DNA of 64,000 bases. It comes from Selenomonas sp. F0473. Its GTDB lineage: Bacteria; Bacillota; Negativicutes; Selenomonadales; Selenomonadaceae. The stretch covers positions 1,473,893 to 1,537,892 of the forward strand of contig NZ_JH992902.1 in NCBI RefSeq assembly GCF_000315545.1. Reading direction: 5' to 3'. The translations under genes and the position numbers were made by a program. Shown in pieces: positions 17,812 to 27,760 of the stretch; positions within the stretch are counted from its first letter, which is position 1; each line of letters starts with the position of its first letter. The notes below the pieces were generated by a model. That model saw nothing but the letters and a program-made list of their open reading frames with translations. It was not told the DNA's origin and did no database searches.

Positions 17812-18894
17812 GTGTATATTGCGGTAGATGCTAGAATGATTCGATCGTCTGGGATTGGAACGTTTTTAAGGAATATTTTACAACGAATCGTTCCGGCGCG
17901 TCCCGAGTGGAATTTTTTCCTGCTTGGCAACGCTGTGGAATTGCACGAAATTGATGTGCTGCAAAAAAAGAACGTGACGATGATAGATTGTCGTGCACCT
18001 ATTTATTCCATTCGGGAACAGCTGGAATTGCCGCTTAAAACACCAAGCAATATAGAAGTCTTTTGGTCGCCGCATTTTAACGTCCCTATTTTCTATAACG
18101 GCACAATAGTGTCTACGATTCACGATGTGGCGCATCTGGCCGTACCGGGGATTGCCGATACGCTGCCGAAAAAACTTTACGCCAAGTTCATGTATCGCAT
18201 GGCTGTGAAGAAAAGCGCGAGGATCACCTGCGTCTCCAAATTTACGATGCGTGAGGTTGAAAAATACACCGGCGCCAAAGAGGAACAAATGCGGCTCATC
18301 TATAACGCTGCGGATGCGTCATGGTCCCAAATCAAAGCAGGAAAGCGTATGCATGAACGCCCCTATTTTATCTATGTGGGAAATATCAAGCCGCATAAAA
18401 ATCTGCGCCGGTTGATTTTAGCCTATAAAGATGCGGCGATCGACCTGCGGGAGGATTTGATCCTCGTGGGGAAAAAGGACGGCTTTATCGGGGGCGAGGA
18501 TGGGATAGAGGATTTGCTGCAGGGATTTGAGGATCGTATCCACTTTACAGGGTATGTCTCCGACACGGATTTGCAGCAGTATATCGTTCAATCGGAAGGT
18601 CTTGTGCTCCTCTCACTGTACGAAGGCTTCGGCCTCCCCCCCCTCGAGGCGATGGCGGCAGGGAGAAAAACTCTGGTATCTGATATTCCTGTATTTCATG
18701 AGGTATACGGAGACAGCATTATGTATTGCGATCCCTATGACGTGCAGACCATTGCAAAAAGCCTGCGGACGTTTGCCAAAAAATCGTTTGACGAACGACA
18801 ACTACGGGAAAAAGCAGCTGCGTATTCATGGGAGCGCACGGCACAGAAATTTATAGAGATCCTTGAGGAAGCGAATGCAATGAGGGCAGTATGA
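17812..18894 (+). CDS. GT4 glycosyltransferase
   Basis: A 360-residue GT-B enzyme. IAVDARMIRSSGIGTFLRNIL is the typical start of mannosyl/rhamnosyl GT4 proteins; FIYVGNIKPHKNLRRLI and LLSLYEGFGLPPLEAMAAG are the donor-site motifs. The last motif is encoded across a run of eight C (18636-18643), a possible slippage site. GTG start; the ribosome site AAAAGGG is weak. It follows the preceding gene by 39 nt. Confidence 0.82.
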   Translation: MYIAVDARMIRSSGIGTFLRNILQRIVPARPEWNFFLLGNAVELHEIDVLQKKNVTMIDCRAPIYSIREQLELPLKTPSNIEVFWSPHFNVPIFYNGTIVSTIHDVAHLAVPGIADTLPKKLYAKFMYRMAVKKSARITCVSKFTMREVEKYTGAKEEQMRLIYNAADASWSQIKAGKRMHERPYFIYVGNIKPHKNLRRLILAYKDAAIDLREDLILVGKKDGFIGGEDGIEDLLQGFEDRIHFTGYVSDTDLQQYIVQSEGLVLLSLYEGFGLPPLEAMAAGRKTLVSDIPVFHEVYGDSIMYCDPYDVQTIAKSLRTFAKKSFDERQLREKAAAYSWERTAQKFIEILEEANAMRAV

Positions 18895-18985
18895 CTTTTT
18901 AGCAAAGGTATTTTAACTTTTTTAGAACGAATATATGTGTTCATGTTGGGGTAGGCCTTTGGAAAAATGGTGAAAGGAATGGGCT

Positions 18986-20134
18986 TTGAAACGGGTATTG
19001 ATTGTTGCAAGCACCAATGTGCGTGGAGGGGCAGAATTCGTTTTACAGGATTATCTACGAAATAATAATTTCCATGAGTTTTTTCTCTATACGGCTGCTC
19101 AAAAATCCCTTGAAGAAACCTATGGATCAGTGTTGCCGCCCAAGGCTATTATAGTAAGTAAATATATGCGTCTTATCAGTGTACGGAAACATCCCTTTTA
19201 TGCGGCATATTATACGTTGAGAAATTTACTTCATATACATCATTACGTGAAAGAAAAAAACATAGAGATTCTCTATGGGAATAATACGCCGGATATGCTG
19301 TTATTATGTTTATATAGAAGGTGGGTAAACCGGTCGATTCGGGTTGTCCTGCATATTCATGATATCGTTACACGCGCTATGTATTTGAGGTTTATCCAAA
19401 AATTTGATGCATATGTTGATGCCTATATTGTCCCGTCGCAGGCCGGAAAACGATCAATTCAAGCCGTCATATCAAGTAAAGAAAAAATTCATGTTATTTA
19501 TAACGGAGTCGATATTGCCTCAAAAGGAAAGTTTGAGGCTGCCGGCAATATTCGTAGAAGATATAATATTCCAGATGGAGCAGTAGTTTTAGGCTTCGTC
19601 GGGAGTATTTCTGAGATAAAGCGGCCAGATATGTTTATACGAATTGTAAAAGCATTAAATAAAAACAACAATCGATACTTTGGTTTAATTATAGGTGCAG
19701 AGGCGGAGAATAACTGGGTAAAATACATCAAACGGAACATAGATGAAAATTTCTTATACTTAGGGGAGCAAGAAAGAGAAACGCTGTTTTGTAATATTTA
19801 TCCTATCATGGACGTGTTGCTATTAACTAGCGATCATGATACTTTTCCTACCGTTATTTTAGAAGCAATGGCCAATAATGTGTTAGTCTGCGCTCGTAGA
19901 GTTGACGGAGTACCGGAGATGGTAGAGGATGGCATAACCGGTGTATTGTGGAATTATGATGCCGATATTGATTGTATCGTTGATAAAATACAAGCAGTTT
20001 TAGAAGATAGACAGAAAGTCCAATATATGAAAGAGCAAGGGGAACTTATCGTAGGGAAGAGATTCTCTCCCCAAAAAAAGAGAAAGGAAATCGACTGGTT
20101 ACTTGAAAACCTAGATGATGCTCAAGAAAAATAA
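18986..20134 (+). CDS. GT4 glycosyltransferase, AT-rich
   Basis: A 382-residue GT-B enzyme. RVLIVASTNVRGGAEFVLQDYL at the start (N-terminal domain), VLGFVGSISEIKRPDMFI and LLTSDHDTFPTVILEAMANN at the donor side. Glu-to-Glu spacing fits the GT4 EX7E motif. TTG start with AAAGGA upstream. Its base composition is clearly more AT-rich than its upstream neighbours, so it was probably acquired separately. Donor and acceptor are unknown. Confidence 0.8.
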   Translation: MKRVLIVASTNVRGGAEFVLQDYLRNNNFHEFFLYTAAQKSLEETYGSVLPPKAIIVSKYMRLISVRKHPFYAAYYTLRNLLHIHHYVKEKNIEILYGNNTPDMLLLCLYRRWVNRSIRVVLHIHDIVTRAMYLRFIQKFDAYVDAYIVPSQAGKRSIQAVISSKEKIHVIYNGVDIASKGKFEAAGNIRRRYNIPDGAVVLGFVGSISEIKRPDMFIRIVKALNKNNNRYFGLIIGAEAENNWVKYIKRNIDENFLYLGEQERETLFCNIYPIMDVLLLTSDHDTFPTVILEAMANNVLVCARRVDGVPEMVEDGITGVLWNYDADIDCIVDKIQAVLEDRQKVQYMKEQGELIVGKRFSPQKKRKEIDWLLENLDDAQEK

Positions 20135-20191
20135 GTCGTTTTGTGATACGGCGCATTTACTTTATAAAATAAGAGGTGGTGGGGACGTATT

Positions 20192-21046
20192 TTGGAAGAT
20201 TTGCTAAAAATCACTGTTATTACAGCATCATATAATGCGGCGAATACTATAGAGCAAACCATATCGAGCGTTATTCAGCAGGATTATCCTAATATTGAGT
20301 ATATTATCGTGGATGGGAAATCAACGGATGGTACCGCAGAGATTATAGAGAAATATGAATCCTACGGTATTAAATGGATCAGCGAATTGGACGACGGCCT
20401 CTATGATGCACTGAACAAAGGCGTCCGTATGGCGTCGGGGGATTATATCCAGATCATTGGAGCAGATGATGCTTTGACAAGCACACATACTATTTCTAGG
20501 ATTGTCCAATCTATTGATTCTGGTGTAGATATTTTATGTGCGCAGGAATGGTTGGTTAATGATAACGCTAAAACCCAATGTGCGTATACCAATAAATATG
20601 CCAGAGACCAAGCAATGTACCGCGGCGGCATGGTTCCGCATGCCGCGATGTTTGTCCGTAGGGAACTCCTTCTGCGATACCCTTTTGATATGCATTATCG
20701 GATTGCCGCAGATTATAAGTTCTTTTTGCAGTGTTATTATGACAAGACCGTAAAGATTCGCTACAGTGATGAAATGGTTGTATTTTTCTCTGCATCGGGC
20801 ATTAGTTCGGATATGAAAGGCTGCTGGGAAGAAAATGATCGTATTTACCGAGAACTTGGTTTGCCGTTTCAGTCGCCTGACGATGCCTATTCAAGCCCGA
20901 TCAAACGGAAAATCAAGAGATGCCTTATTGCCATAGGGCTGTTTTTTCCCGCAAGAGCATTATGGACAATGATCAATACGCGACTGCGATGGCAGAAACA
21001 TACGTGTGAGAACAAGATCTGCCGCTGGTGCGGAAGGTATGAATAA
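20192..21046 (+). CDS. GT2 glycosyltransferase
   Basis: A 284-residue GT-A enzyme with [33 protein letters not shown] and the metal-binding GADDA motif. QMYR[13 protein letters not shown] matches WcaA/WbbD-like GT2 proteins. TTG start with an AGAGGTGG ribosome site. Its 3' end passes the first in-frame Met of the gmd frame, but the preferred gmd start lies 28 nt beyond the stop. Confidence 0.82.
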   Translation: MEDLLKITVITASYNAANTIEQTISSVIQQDYPNIEYIIVDGKSTDGTAEIIEKYESYGIKWISELDDGLYDALNKGVRMASGDYIQIIGADDALTSTHTISRIVQSIDSGVDILCAQEWLVNDNAKTQCAYTNKYARDQAMYRGGMVPHAAMFVRRELLLRYPFDMHYRIAADYKFFLQCYYDKTVKIRYSDEMVVFFSASGISSDMKGCWEENDRIYRELGLPFQSPDDAYSSPIKRKIKRCLIAIGLFFPARALWTMINTRLRWQKHTCENKICRWCGRYE

Positions 21047-21074
21047 TCCCGGGGGAAAGGATTTTACGGACATC

Positions 21075-22106
21075 ATGAAAAAAGCACTGATTACAGGCAT
21101 CACGGGGCAGGACGGATCGTATCTCACAGAACTTCTGCTTGAAAAGGGCTATGAGATTCACGGTGTCATACGCCGGCATAGTACGCCCTGCACAGACCGC
21201 ATAGATCACCTTTTGGAAGATCAACGGCATGACGGCCGTATCATCCTTCATTATGGAGACCTAACCGATTCGAGCAATGCGCATGCATTGATCCGAGAGG
21301 TTCAGCCGGACGAGGTGTATAATCTCGCCGCGCAGTCCCACGTCGGCGTTTCGTTCGAGGTTCCGGAGTATACGGCGGATGCAACCGGTGTCGGGACGAT
21401 GCGCCTCCTTGAAGCAGTACGTCAGAGCGACCTGTCGATACGGTTCTATCAGGCGTCCACCTCGGAGCTCTTTGGCGGGATTCCGGAGACCGCGCCGCAG
21501 AGTGAGACAACGCCGTTTTATCCGAAGTCGCCTTATGGCGCGGCAAAGCTCTATAGCTACTGGATCACAAAGAATTACCGCGAATCGTACGGCATGTTCG
21601 CGGTCAACGGGATTCTCTTTAACCATGAGTCTCCGCGCCGTGGGGAAACGTTTGTGACGCGAAAGATTACGCTGGCACTTGCAAGGATTCTTGCGGGAAA
21701 ACAGGAGAAACTATCGCTGGGGAATCTCTCGGCAAAACGTGATTGGGGCTTCGCCGGCGATTATGTCGAAGGGATGTGGCGGATGCTCCAGCAAGAACAT
21801 CCCGACGACTATGTACTCGCGACCAACGAGACGCATACAGTGCGAGAGTTTGCGGAGCTGGCGTTCCGTGCGGCAGATATTGAGCTTGAATGGCGCGGCT
21901 CGGGTCTGGAGGAAAAAGGATATGATCGAAAGACCGGGCGTCTGCTGATCGATGTGGATCCACACTATTTCCGTCCGGCGGAAGTTGAACTTCTGTGGGG
22001 CGATGCGACAAAGGCGGAGAAAGAACTCGGATGGAAACGCAAGGTGTCTTTCGAGGCGTTGATCCGGATGATGGTGCGTGCCGATATGGAGCGTTACAGA
22101 CTGTAA
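21075..22106 (+). CDS. gmd: GDP-mannose 4,6-dehydratase
   Basis: A 343-residue SDR enzyme that turns GDP-D-mannose into GDP-4-keto-6-deoxy-D-mannose, first committed step to GDP-L-fucose. [12 protein letters not shown] is the NADP motif, [11 protein letters not shown]-like [10 protein letters not shown] carries the catalytic Thr/Ser-Glu, [10 protein letters not shown] the Tyr and Lys, and [17 protein letters not shown] the product-binding loop. Length fits the family (340-370). This Met matches family starts; an upstream Met at 21039 overlaps the previous gene and abuts its ribosome site. Works with manC and fcl just downstream. Confidence 0.93.
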   Translation: MKKALITGITGQDGSYLTELLLEKGYEIHGVIRRHSTPCTDRIDHLLEDQRHDGRIILHYGDLTDSSNAHALIREVQPDEVYNLAAQSHVGVSFEVPEYTADATGVGTMRLLEAVRQSDLSIRFYQASTSELFGGIPETAPQSETTPFYPKSPYGAAKLYSYWITKNYRESYGMFAVNGILFNHESPRRGETFVTRKITLALARILAGKQEKLSLGNLSAKRDWGFAGDYVEGMWRMLQQEHPDDYVLATNETHTVREFAELAFRAADIELEWRGSGLEEKGYDRKTGRLLIDVDPHYFRPAEVELLWGDATKAEKELGWKRKVSFEALIRMMVRADMERYRL

Positions 22107-22125
22107 TACCGGTTTGAGGAGATGT

Positions 22126-23460
22126 ATGATGCATATCGTCTTGCTTTCCGGCGGTTCGGGGAAACGCCTGTGGCCGCTGTCGAACGATATTCGATCCAAA
22201 CAATTCATTCCGTTTTTTCGACAGGCGGACGGCACGCGGCTCTCGATGGTACAGCGGGTCTGCGGACAGATCCGAAGGGCGATTCCAACGGCGGATATCA
22301 CTGTGGCAACATCGAAGGCACAGGTCTCCGCGCTGCGCAATCAACTGGACGAAACGGTCGATATCTGTGTCGAGCCGTGCCGCCGTGATACATTCCCGGC
22401 GATTGCGCTTGCCAGCGCTTATTTACATGATGTGAAGGGCGTTAGCCGCGATGAAGCGGTCGCGGTCTGCTCTGTAGATCCTTATGTTGAGGAGGACTAC
22501 TTTCAGTCGGTACAAAGATTGGCAGAGTATGCGGCAGACGGTACGGCTGCACTCATGCTGATGGGGATTGAGCCGACGTATCCGAGTGAGAAGTACGGTT
22601 ATATCCTGCCGCGGGACAAAGCCTCCGTGAGTCCCGTCGTTTCCTTTCGAGAAAAGCCGGATGCCTCTGCGGCGGAGCGTTACATTGCTCGCGGAGCGCT
22701 GTGGAACAGCGGTGTATTTGCATATCGTTTGGGTTATGTTCTTGACCGCGGCCGGGATCTATTGGGAACGTCGCGCTATGACGAGATGCTTTCGAATTAT
22801 GCCGGCCGCACAAAGATTAGTTTTGATTACGCGGTGGTTGAACGGGAGAAAGATATTGCCGTTTTCCGTTATGCGGGTGCGTGGAAAGATCTCGGCACAT
22901 GGAATACGCTGACGGAGATTATGGAAGAGCCGACCCTCGGAGCCGTCACCATGGACGACGGCTGCCGAAATACACATGTCGTCAATGAGATGGATGTGCC
23001 CATTCTCCTCATGGGGACGCAGGATCTGATCGTCGCGGCAAGTCCCGAAGGCCTCCTCGTTGCGGATAAGACCGCGTCAAGCCGAATGAAGCCTTATGTT
23101 GAGCAGATCACGGGACCCGTCATGTTCGCTGAGAAATCATGGGGGGGCTTCCGCGTGATCGATGTTGAAGAAGACAGCCTCACAATCAAGGTGACCCTCA
23201 ACAAAGGGCATGGGATGAATTATCACAGCCACGCATACCGGAGGGAGATCTGGACCGTCGTCAGCGGCCGCGGTACAGTATTGCTGGACGGCAAAGAGCA
23301 CCCCGTTGTTCCGGGAGACGTTATTCATATCCCCATCGGGATGAAGCATAAAATCTGTGCCAAGGAACGTATGGTAGTGATCGAAGTCCAAATCGGAACG
23401 GATATATCGAATGCGGACAAGATCAAGTGGCCGGAAGAGGACAGAGGAACAGTACAATGA
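22126..23460 (+). CDS. manC: Mannose-1-phosphate guanylyltransferase
   Basis: A 444-residue enzyme making GDP-D-mannose from mannose-1-phosphate and GTP. The nucleotidyltransferase domain has [13 protein letters not shown] and FREKPDA; the C-terminal cupin domain (type II phosphomannose isomerase-like) has [23 protein letters not shown] and [19 protein letters not shown] precedes the ATG by about 5 nt; a second ATG follows at once. Stop overlaps the fcl start by 4 nt. A run of seven G lies at 23141-23147. A broken second manC copy is present at 53430-53656. No phosphomannomutase gene is in the window. Confidence 0.93.
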   Translation: MMHIVLLSGGSGKRLWPLSNDIRSKQFIPFFRQADGTRLSMVQRVCGQIRRAIPTADITVATSKAQVSALRNQLDETVDICVEPCRRDTFPAIALASAYLHDVKGVSRDEAVAVCSVDPYVEEDYFQSVQRLAEYAADGTAALMLMGIEPTYPSEKYGYILPRDKASVSPVVSFREKPDASAAERYIARGALWNSGVFAYRLGYVLDRGRDLLGTSRYDEMLSNYAGRTKISFDYAVVEREKDIAVFRYAGAWKDLGTWNTLTEIMEEPTLGAVTMDDGCRNTHVVNEMDVPILLMGTQDLIVAASPEGLLVADKTASSRMKPYVEQITGPVMFAEKSWGGFRVIDVEEDSLTIKVTLNKGHGMNYHSHAYRREIWTVVSGRGTVLLDGKEHPVVPGDVIHIPIGMKHKICAKERMVVIEVQIGTDISNADKIKWPEEDRGTVQ

Positions 23461-24401
23461 TGGAACAGAATGCGAAGATCTACGTTGCCGGGCATCGCGG
23501 TATGGTGGGCTCCGCGATCTGCCGTGAACTCCGGCGGCAGGAGTATTCCAATATCGTAACGCGGCCGCATGATGCGCTTGATCTTTGCCGACAGGATGCG
23601 GTCGAGCGATTCTTCGCTACAGAGAGACCGGAATATGTTTTTCTCGCCGCGGCAAAAGTCGGCGGGATTGGCGCAAACAGTACGGCACCGGCGGACTTCA
23701 TGTATATCAACATGATGGTTGAGATGAATGTGATTCATGCGGCATGGAGGAACGGCTGCAAGAAGTTGGAATTCCTCGGATCGTCCTGTATCTATCCGCG
23801 TATGGCGCCGCAGCCGATGAAGGAAGACTGCCTGTTGACCTCGGCGCTCGAGGAGACGAATGAGGCGTACGCGCTGGCAAAGATTTCGGGGCTCAAGTAT
23901 TGCTCCTATCTGAATCGACAATACAGAACGGATTACATCTCGGTGATGCCGACGAATCTCTATGGGCCGAACGATAACTACCATCCGGAGCACAGCCATG
24001 TCCTGCCCGCGTTCATACGTCGCTTTCATGAGGCGAAGGAAGCCGGCGCGCCCTCCGTTACCTGTTGGGGAGACGGATCGCCGCTGCGCGAGTTCCTCTA
24101 CGTGGACGATCTTGCGAACCTCTGCGTATTCCTCATGAACAACTACAGCGGCGATGAGACTGTCAACGCCGGGACGGGGAAAGAGCTTTCGATTCGGGAA
24201 CTAGCGGAGACCGTTGCATCTGTCGTCGGTTATACGGGCGAGATCCTTTGGGATACGACGAAGCCGAACGGCACGCCGCGGAAACTGCTTGACGTCTCCA
24301 AGGCGGAAAAACTCGGGTGGCGTTATAATACTGAGCTGGAGGACGGCATTAGATCAGCATATCAGGATTTTCTCACGCATTCCCGTCGCGCCGAGCGATA
24401 A
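23457..24401 (+). CDS. fcl: GDP-L-fucose synthase
   Basis: A 314-residue SDR that epimerises and reduces the Gmd product to GDP-L-fucose with [17 protein letters not shown] is the nucleotide motif, GSSCIYP the Ser/Cys site, and [12 protein letters not shown] the catalytic Tyr and Lys. [19 protein letters not shown] and [10 protein letters not shown] are family-typical. The start codon overlaps the manC stop (ATGA), so translation is coupled. Together with gmd and manC it gives a full fucose-donor route from mannose-1-phosphate. Confidence 0.94.
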   Translation: MMEQNAKIYVAGHRGMVGSAICRELRRQEYSNIVTRPHDALDLCRQDAVERFFATERPEYVFLAAAKVGGIGANSTAPADFMYINMMVEMNVIHAAWRNGCKKLEFLGSSCIYPRMAPQPMKEDCLLTSALEETNEAYALAKISGLKYCSYLNRQYRTDYISVMPTNLYGPNDNYHPEHSHVLPAFIRRFHEAKEAGAPSVTCWGDGSPLREFLYVDDLANLCVFLMNNYSGDETVNAGTGKELSIRELAETVASVVGYTGEILWDTTKPNGTPRKLLDVSKAEKLGWRYNTELEDGIRSAYQDFLTHSRRAER

Positions 24402-24440
24402 GACTGTCAACATCGATTTTTGTGAGGGACTGGTCTTTTG

Positions 24441-24469
24441 TTGACAGGATATATGCGTGCGCCTATACT
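24441..24469 (+). promoter_or_regulatory. Strong internal promoter in the glycan locus
   Basis: TTGACA (24441-24446) and TATACT (24464-24469) with exactly 17 nt between. It lies in the 125-nt gap after fcl and would drive the PglK-like gene and those after it. Confidence 0.75.
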
Positions 24470-24526
24470 ATTTATAAAGTTGTTTTTGTGTGACCCCATA
24501 TTCTACAATAGGGAGTCTTTTTCTAT

Positions 24527-26266
24527 ATGAAATTGCTGCTTAAGATTTTCTCCATCTTTACGCCGCAGGAGCTGCGCTATTGCGCATTCCTTGTGGCGGT
24601 GATGGTGTTTGGTGCTATACTGGAAGCCGTCGGTATCGGCGCGATCCTGCCGCTCATCTCTCTGATGGGACAGCCGGACTTTCTCCTTCGGCATCAAGAC
24701 ATTGCAGTTTACGCGGGGAAATTAGGCATTTATACACATACGGAACTCATCATTGGGCTCGCAATTCTGCTCATTATCCTCTATATCTTAAAAAATATCT
24801 ATCTCGCATGGCAGATGCGCCTGCAGATCAAATTTGCACTTTCCAATCAGATTCAATTCTCAAAAGAGTTGATGGCAAACTATCTTGCAAAACCATATCT
24901 CTTCCATTTGAATCATAATACTGCGACACTGCTGAGAAATGTGAGCAGCGGCGCTTCCACAGTGTTTTCTGGCATTTTAATTCCAACCTTTCAGCTCTTA
25001 ACAGAATTAATTACAGCAATCACCATCTGGATCATGTTGGTTGCAGCAGATCCCTTCACGGCCATTATAGTTGCCGGGATTATAGGGGGGGCAATCTATG
25101 CATTACTCCGGTCTTTTCGGCGCAGTATCGATGCAGCCGGACATGTGCAGAATGACTATGCAGTGGCATATATTCAGGCTGTCAATCAAGGGTTAGGGGC
25201 AATCAAGGAAACAAAGGTGATGCGAAAAGAAACGTTCTTTTTGCAGGAATTTGAACAGAACTACGAAAAATTCGGTGCGGCGAACCTGCATTTCCTTTTT
25301 TTGAATCAGCTTCCGCGTATGATCATTGAGACCTTGGTCGTATGTGCGTTGCTGTTTCTTATCATCGGAAAGCTTGCCGTTGGCAATGAGCCAATGGACA
25401 TTGTACCGCTTCTTGGCGTCCTTGCCCTTGCGGCATTTCGACTCATGCCAAGTGCGAACCGTATTGTTAGTATCTCAAATGGGATAAAATTCCAAATTCC
25501 ATTATTTGATGAATTATATCGTGAGCTTATCGCCATAAAATCTCGGAAATATCACCGGCGCACACTTCAACTCGCCGATATGCCGCCTCCGCTTCCTTTT
25601 ACAGATGAGATACATGTTGAGCACCTTGGTTTTTGTTATCCGGGGAGAGAGGAAGAGGTTCTTTCTGATGTTTGCTTTTCCATTCCGAAAGGGAGTTTTA
25701 TAGGTGTTGTAGGTCCTTCAGGCGCGGGAAAAACGACTTTTGTCGATATCCTTCTAGGACTTTTTAACCCTACGCGTGGAATGATTACTGTCGACGGTGT
25801 GGATATTCGCAAGGAACTCCGCGCATGGCAGGCAAATATTGCCTATGTTCCACAGAGCATCTATTTGATCGATGCCTCTGTACGCGAAAATGTGGCGCTC
25901 GGCGAATCTCCGGAGGCGATTGATGATGCACGCGTTGAGAAGGCCCTGGCTATGGCTGAATTGGATACATTTGTGAATACACAGCCCAAAGGTGCATATA
26001 CGATGGTCGGTGAACGAGGCGTTAAGCTTTCCGGCGGACAGCGGCAGCGGATTGGTATCGCACGGGCCCTTTATCAACAGCCGGCTATTTTAATTCTTGA
26101 TGAAGCAACTTCAGCTCTTGATACGGAGACAGAGAAGAGCATCACGGATACGATATTGAAGTTCAAGGGGCAGCTTACCATCATTGCGATAGCACATCGT
26201 GTCAGCACATTGGCAGGATGTGATTTTAAAGTAAAATTTGAGAATGGGACAGCTGTGATTCTATGA
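24527..26266 (+). CDS. PglK-like ABC transporter, probable lipid-linked glycan flippase
   Basis: A 579-residue ABC half-transporter with fused membrane and ATPase parts. Six membrane segments lie within about residues 15-310. The nucleotide domain has Walker A GPSGAGKTT, Q-loop YVPQSIYLID, signature LSGGQRQRIGIARAL, Walker B ILILDEATSALD and His in IAHRVSTL. The membrane part (EAVGIGAILPLISLM, NYLAKPYLFHLNHNTATLLRN in part) resembles PglK, which flips undecaprenyl-PP-linked oligosaccharide for protein glycosylation. That makes it the likely flippase of this locus, since no Wzx is seen. Ends of a run of seven G lie at 25085-25091. ATG with a weak AGGGAG upstream. Confidence 0.82.
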   Translation: MKLLLKIFSIFTPQELRYCAFLVAVMVFGAILEAVGIGAILPLISLMGQPDFLLRHQDIAVYAGKLGIYTHTELIIGLAILLIILYILKNIYLAWQMRLQIKFALSNQIQFSKELMANYLAKPYLFHLNHNTATLLRNVSSGASTVFSGILIPTFQLLTELITAITIWIMLVAADPFTAIIVAGIIGGAIYALLRSFRRSIDAAGHVQNDYAVAYIQAVNQGLGAIKETKVMRKETFFLQEFEQNYEKFGAANLHFLFLNQLPRMIIETLVVCALLFLIIGKLAVGNEPMDIVPLLGVLALAAFRLMPSANRIVSISNGIKFQIPLFDELYRELIAIKSRKYHRRTLQLADMPPPLPFTDEIHVEHLGFCYPGREEEVLSDVCFSIPKGSFIGVVGPSGAGKTTFVDILLGLFNPTRGMITVDGVDIRKELRAWQANIAYVPQSIYLIDASVRENVALGESPEAIDDARVEKALAMAELDTFVNTQPKGAYTMVGERGVKLSGGQRQRIGIARALYQQPAILILDEATSALDTETEKSITDTILKFKGQLTIIAIAHRVSTLAGCDFKVKFENGTAVIL

Positions 26267-26399
26267 TGGAAGCTTTATACACCGGCTATGATATAACATT
26301 TAGATGCGGAGTACTTAAGGTTACGAGAAGGTAGAGTACCGCGATATGGTGTGTTTATCGAAATTGAAAGAGTGTGGGAGAAGAAGGGGCCTTATAGAT

Positions 26400-27695
26400 A
26401 TGGAATCAGTCGGACAGAAGATGTATGATCTATGTGAGAAATTATATCCAATTTGCCGCAGCATTACAGGTGATGGCGTGAGGCAGACACTCGCGATTCT
26501 GCGGGATGTTTGTGCTGCATTGCAGATCCATGAAGTTCCCACAGGAAAGCAGGTATTTGACTGGACCGTGCCAAAGGAATGGCGAATAAGAGATGCTTGG
26601 ATAAAAGATGCAAGCGGCAGGAAGATTATAGATTTTAAAAAAAATAATCTACATGTCGTTGGTTACTCAACACCCGTAGACAAAATAGTGTCTCTGAAAG
26701 AATTAAAACAAATTCTATATACACAGCCTGAGCAGCCGGATGTAATACCTTACGTTACTTCCTATTACAAAGAACGTTACGGTTTTTGTATGTCGGAAGA
26801 ACAGAAAAACTCTCTTGCGGAAGGAATGTATCATATTTACATAGACAGCGAGCTCTTTCCAGGGAGTTTAACATACGGGGAAATTATTTTCCCGGGAGAA
26901 AGCAAAAAGGAAATCTTTTTATCAACGTATATCTGCCACCCATCTATGGCAAACAATGAACTTTCCGGTCCTGCAGTGACAATTTTTCTCGCGGCATGGC
27001 TGCAGTCTTTGAAGCAGAGAAGATATACGTATCGGTTCATTTTTATTCCCGAGACGATCGGGGCTATCGTATATCTAAGCCAACATTTGCGTGAACTTCA
27101 GCAGAATGTAGATGCAGGGTTTAACGTCTCATGTGTGGGAGATGATCGGACATTTTCCTACGTAGCTTCACGCTATGGGGATACGCTCGCAGATAAAACG
27201 GCAGAGAATGTCCTGCATTTTTTTTATCCGCAGTATAAGAGGTATTCTTTTCTTCAGCGAGGCTCGGATGAGCGGCAATATAATGCACCGGGGATCGACC
27301 TGCCGGTTTGTGCGATTTGTCGGACAAAATACGGAGAATATCCCGAATATCACACATCAAAAGACGATATGAAGTTGATTTCTCCCACCGGCTTATCGGG
27401 AGCTTATGAGGTTTACCAACAGTGTATTGAGGCATTGGAACATAATATGAAATATAAGGTACAATGTCTTTGCGAACCTCAGCTTGGAAAGCGTGGATTA
27501 TATCCGACTGTGAGTCAAAAAGGGAGCTATGACGATATACGTACAATGACGGATCTTATTGCCTATGCGGACGGGAAAAATGATCTCATCGATATCAGTA
27601 ATATCATCGGTGTACCAATCAAACAGCTCATACCAATTGTGGAAAAACTGCAGGAAAATGGATTGTTGGCAGAACAGGACGAGAAAAGCATATAA
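26400..27695 (+). CDS. DUF4910-type putative zinc aminopeptidase
   Basis: A 431-residue protein of the DUF4910/DUF2172 group. The peptidase-like core has STYICHPSMANNELSGP (metal His-Pro and Asn-Glu), IPETIGAIVYL and the ERQYNAPGIDLPV and YHTSKDDM segments typical of zinc-aminopeptidase folds. A winged-helix domain closes the protein (DLIDISNIIGVPIKQLIPIVEKL in part). Related proteins are often found in surface-polysaccharide loci, where their substrate is not known; a sugar-linked amide is one possibility. The Met chosen has AAGAAGGGG 10 nt upstream and matches related starts; an in-frame Met lies 18 codons earlier. AT-rich. Confidence 0.75.
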   Translation: MESVGQKMYDLCEKLYPICRSITGDGVRQTLAILRDVCAALQIHEVPTGKQVFDWTVPKEWRIRDAWIKDASGRKIIDFKKNNLHVVGYSTPVDKIVSLKELKQILYTQPEQPDVIPYVTSYYKERYGFCMSEEQKNSLAEGMYHIYIDSELFPGSLTYGEIIFPGESKKEIFLSTYICHPSMANNELSGPAVTIFLAAWLQSLKQRRYTYRFIFIPETIGAIVYLSQHLRELQQNVDAGFNVSCVGDDRTFSYVASRYGDTLADKTAENVLHFFYPQYKRYSFLQRGSDERQYNAPGIDLPVCAICRTKYGEYPEYHTSKDDMKLISPTGLSGAYEVYQQCIEALEHNMKYKVQCLCEPQLGKRGLYPTVSQKGSYDDIRTMTDLIAYADGKNDLIDISNIIGVPIKQLIPIVEKLQENGLLAEQDEKSI

Positions 27696-27760
27696 AAACA
27701 GGACGCTCATAAAGACTCCGTACACGGAGTGCAGGTCTCTCATACAGAGGGGGAAGTTAT

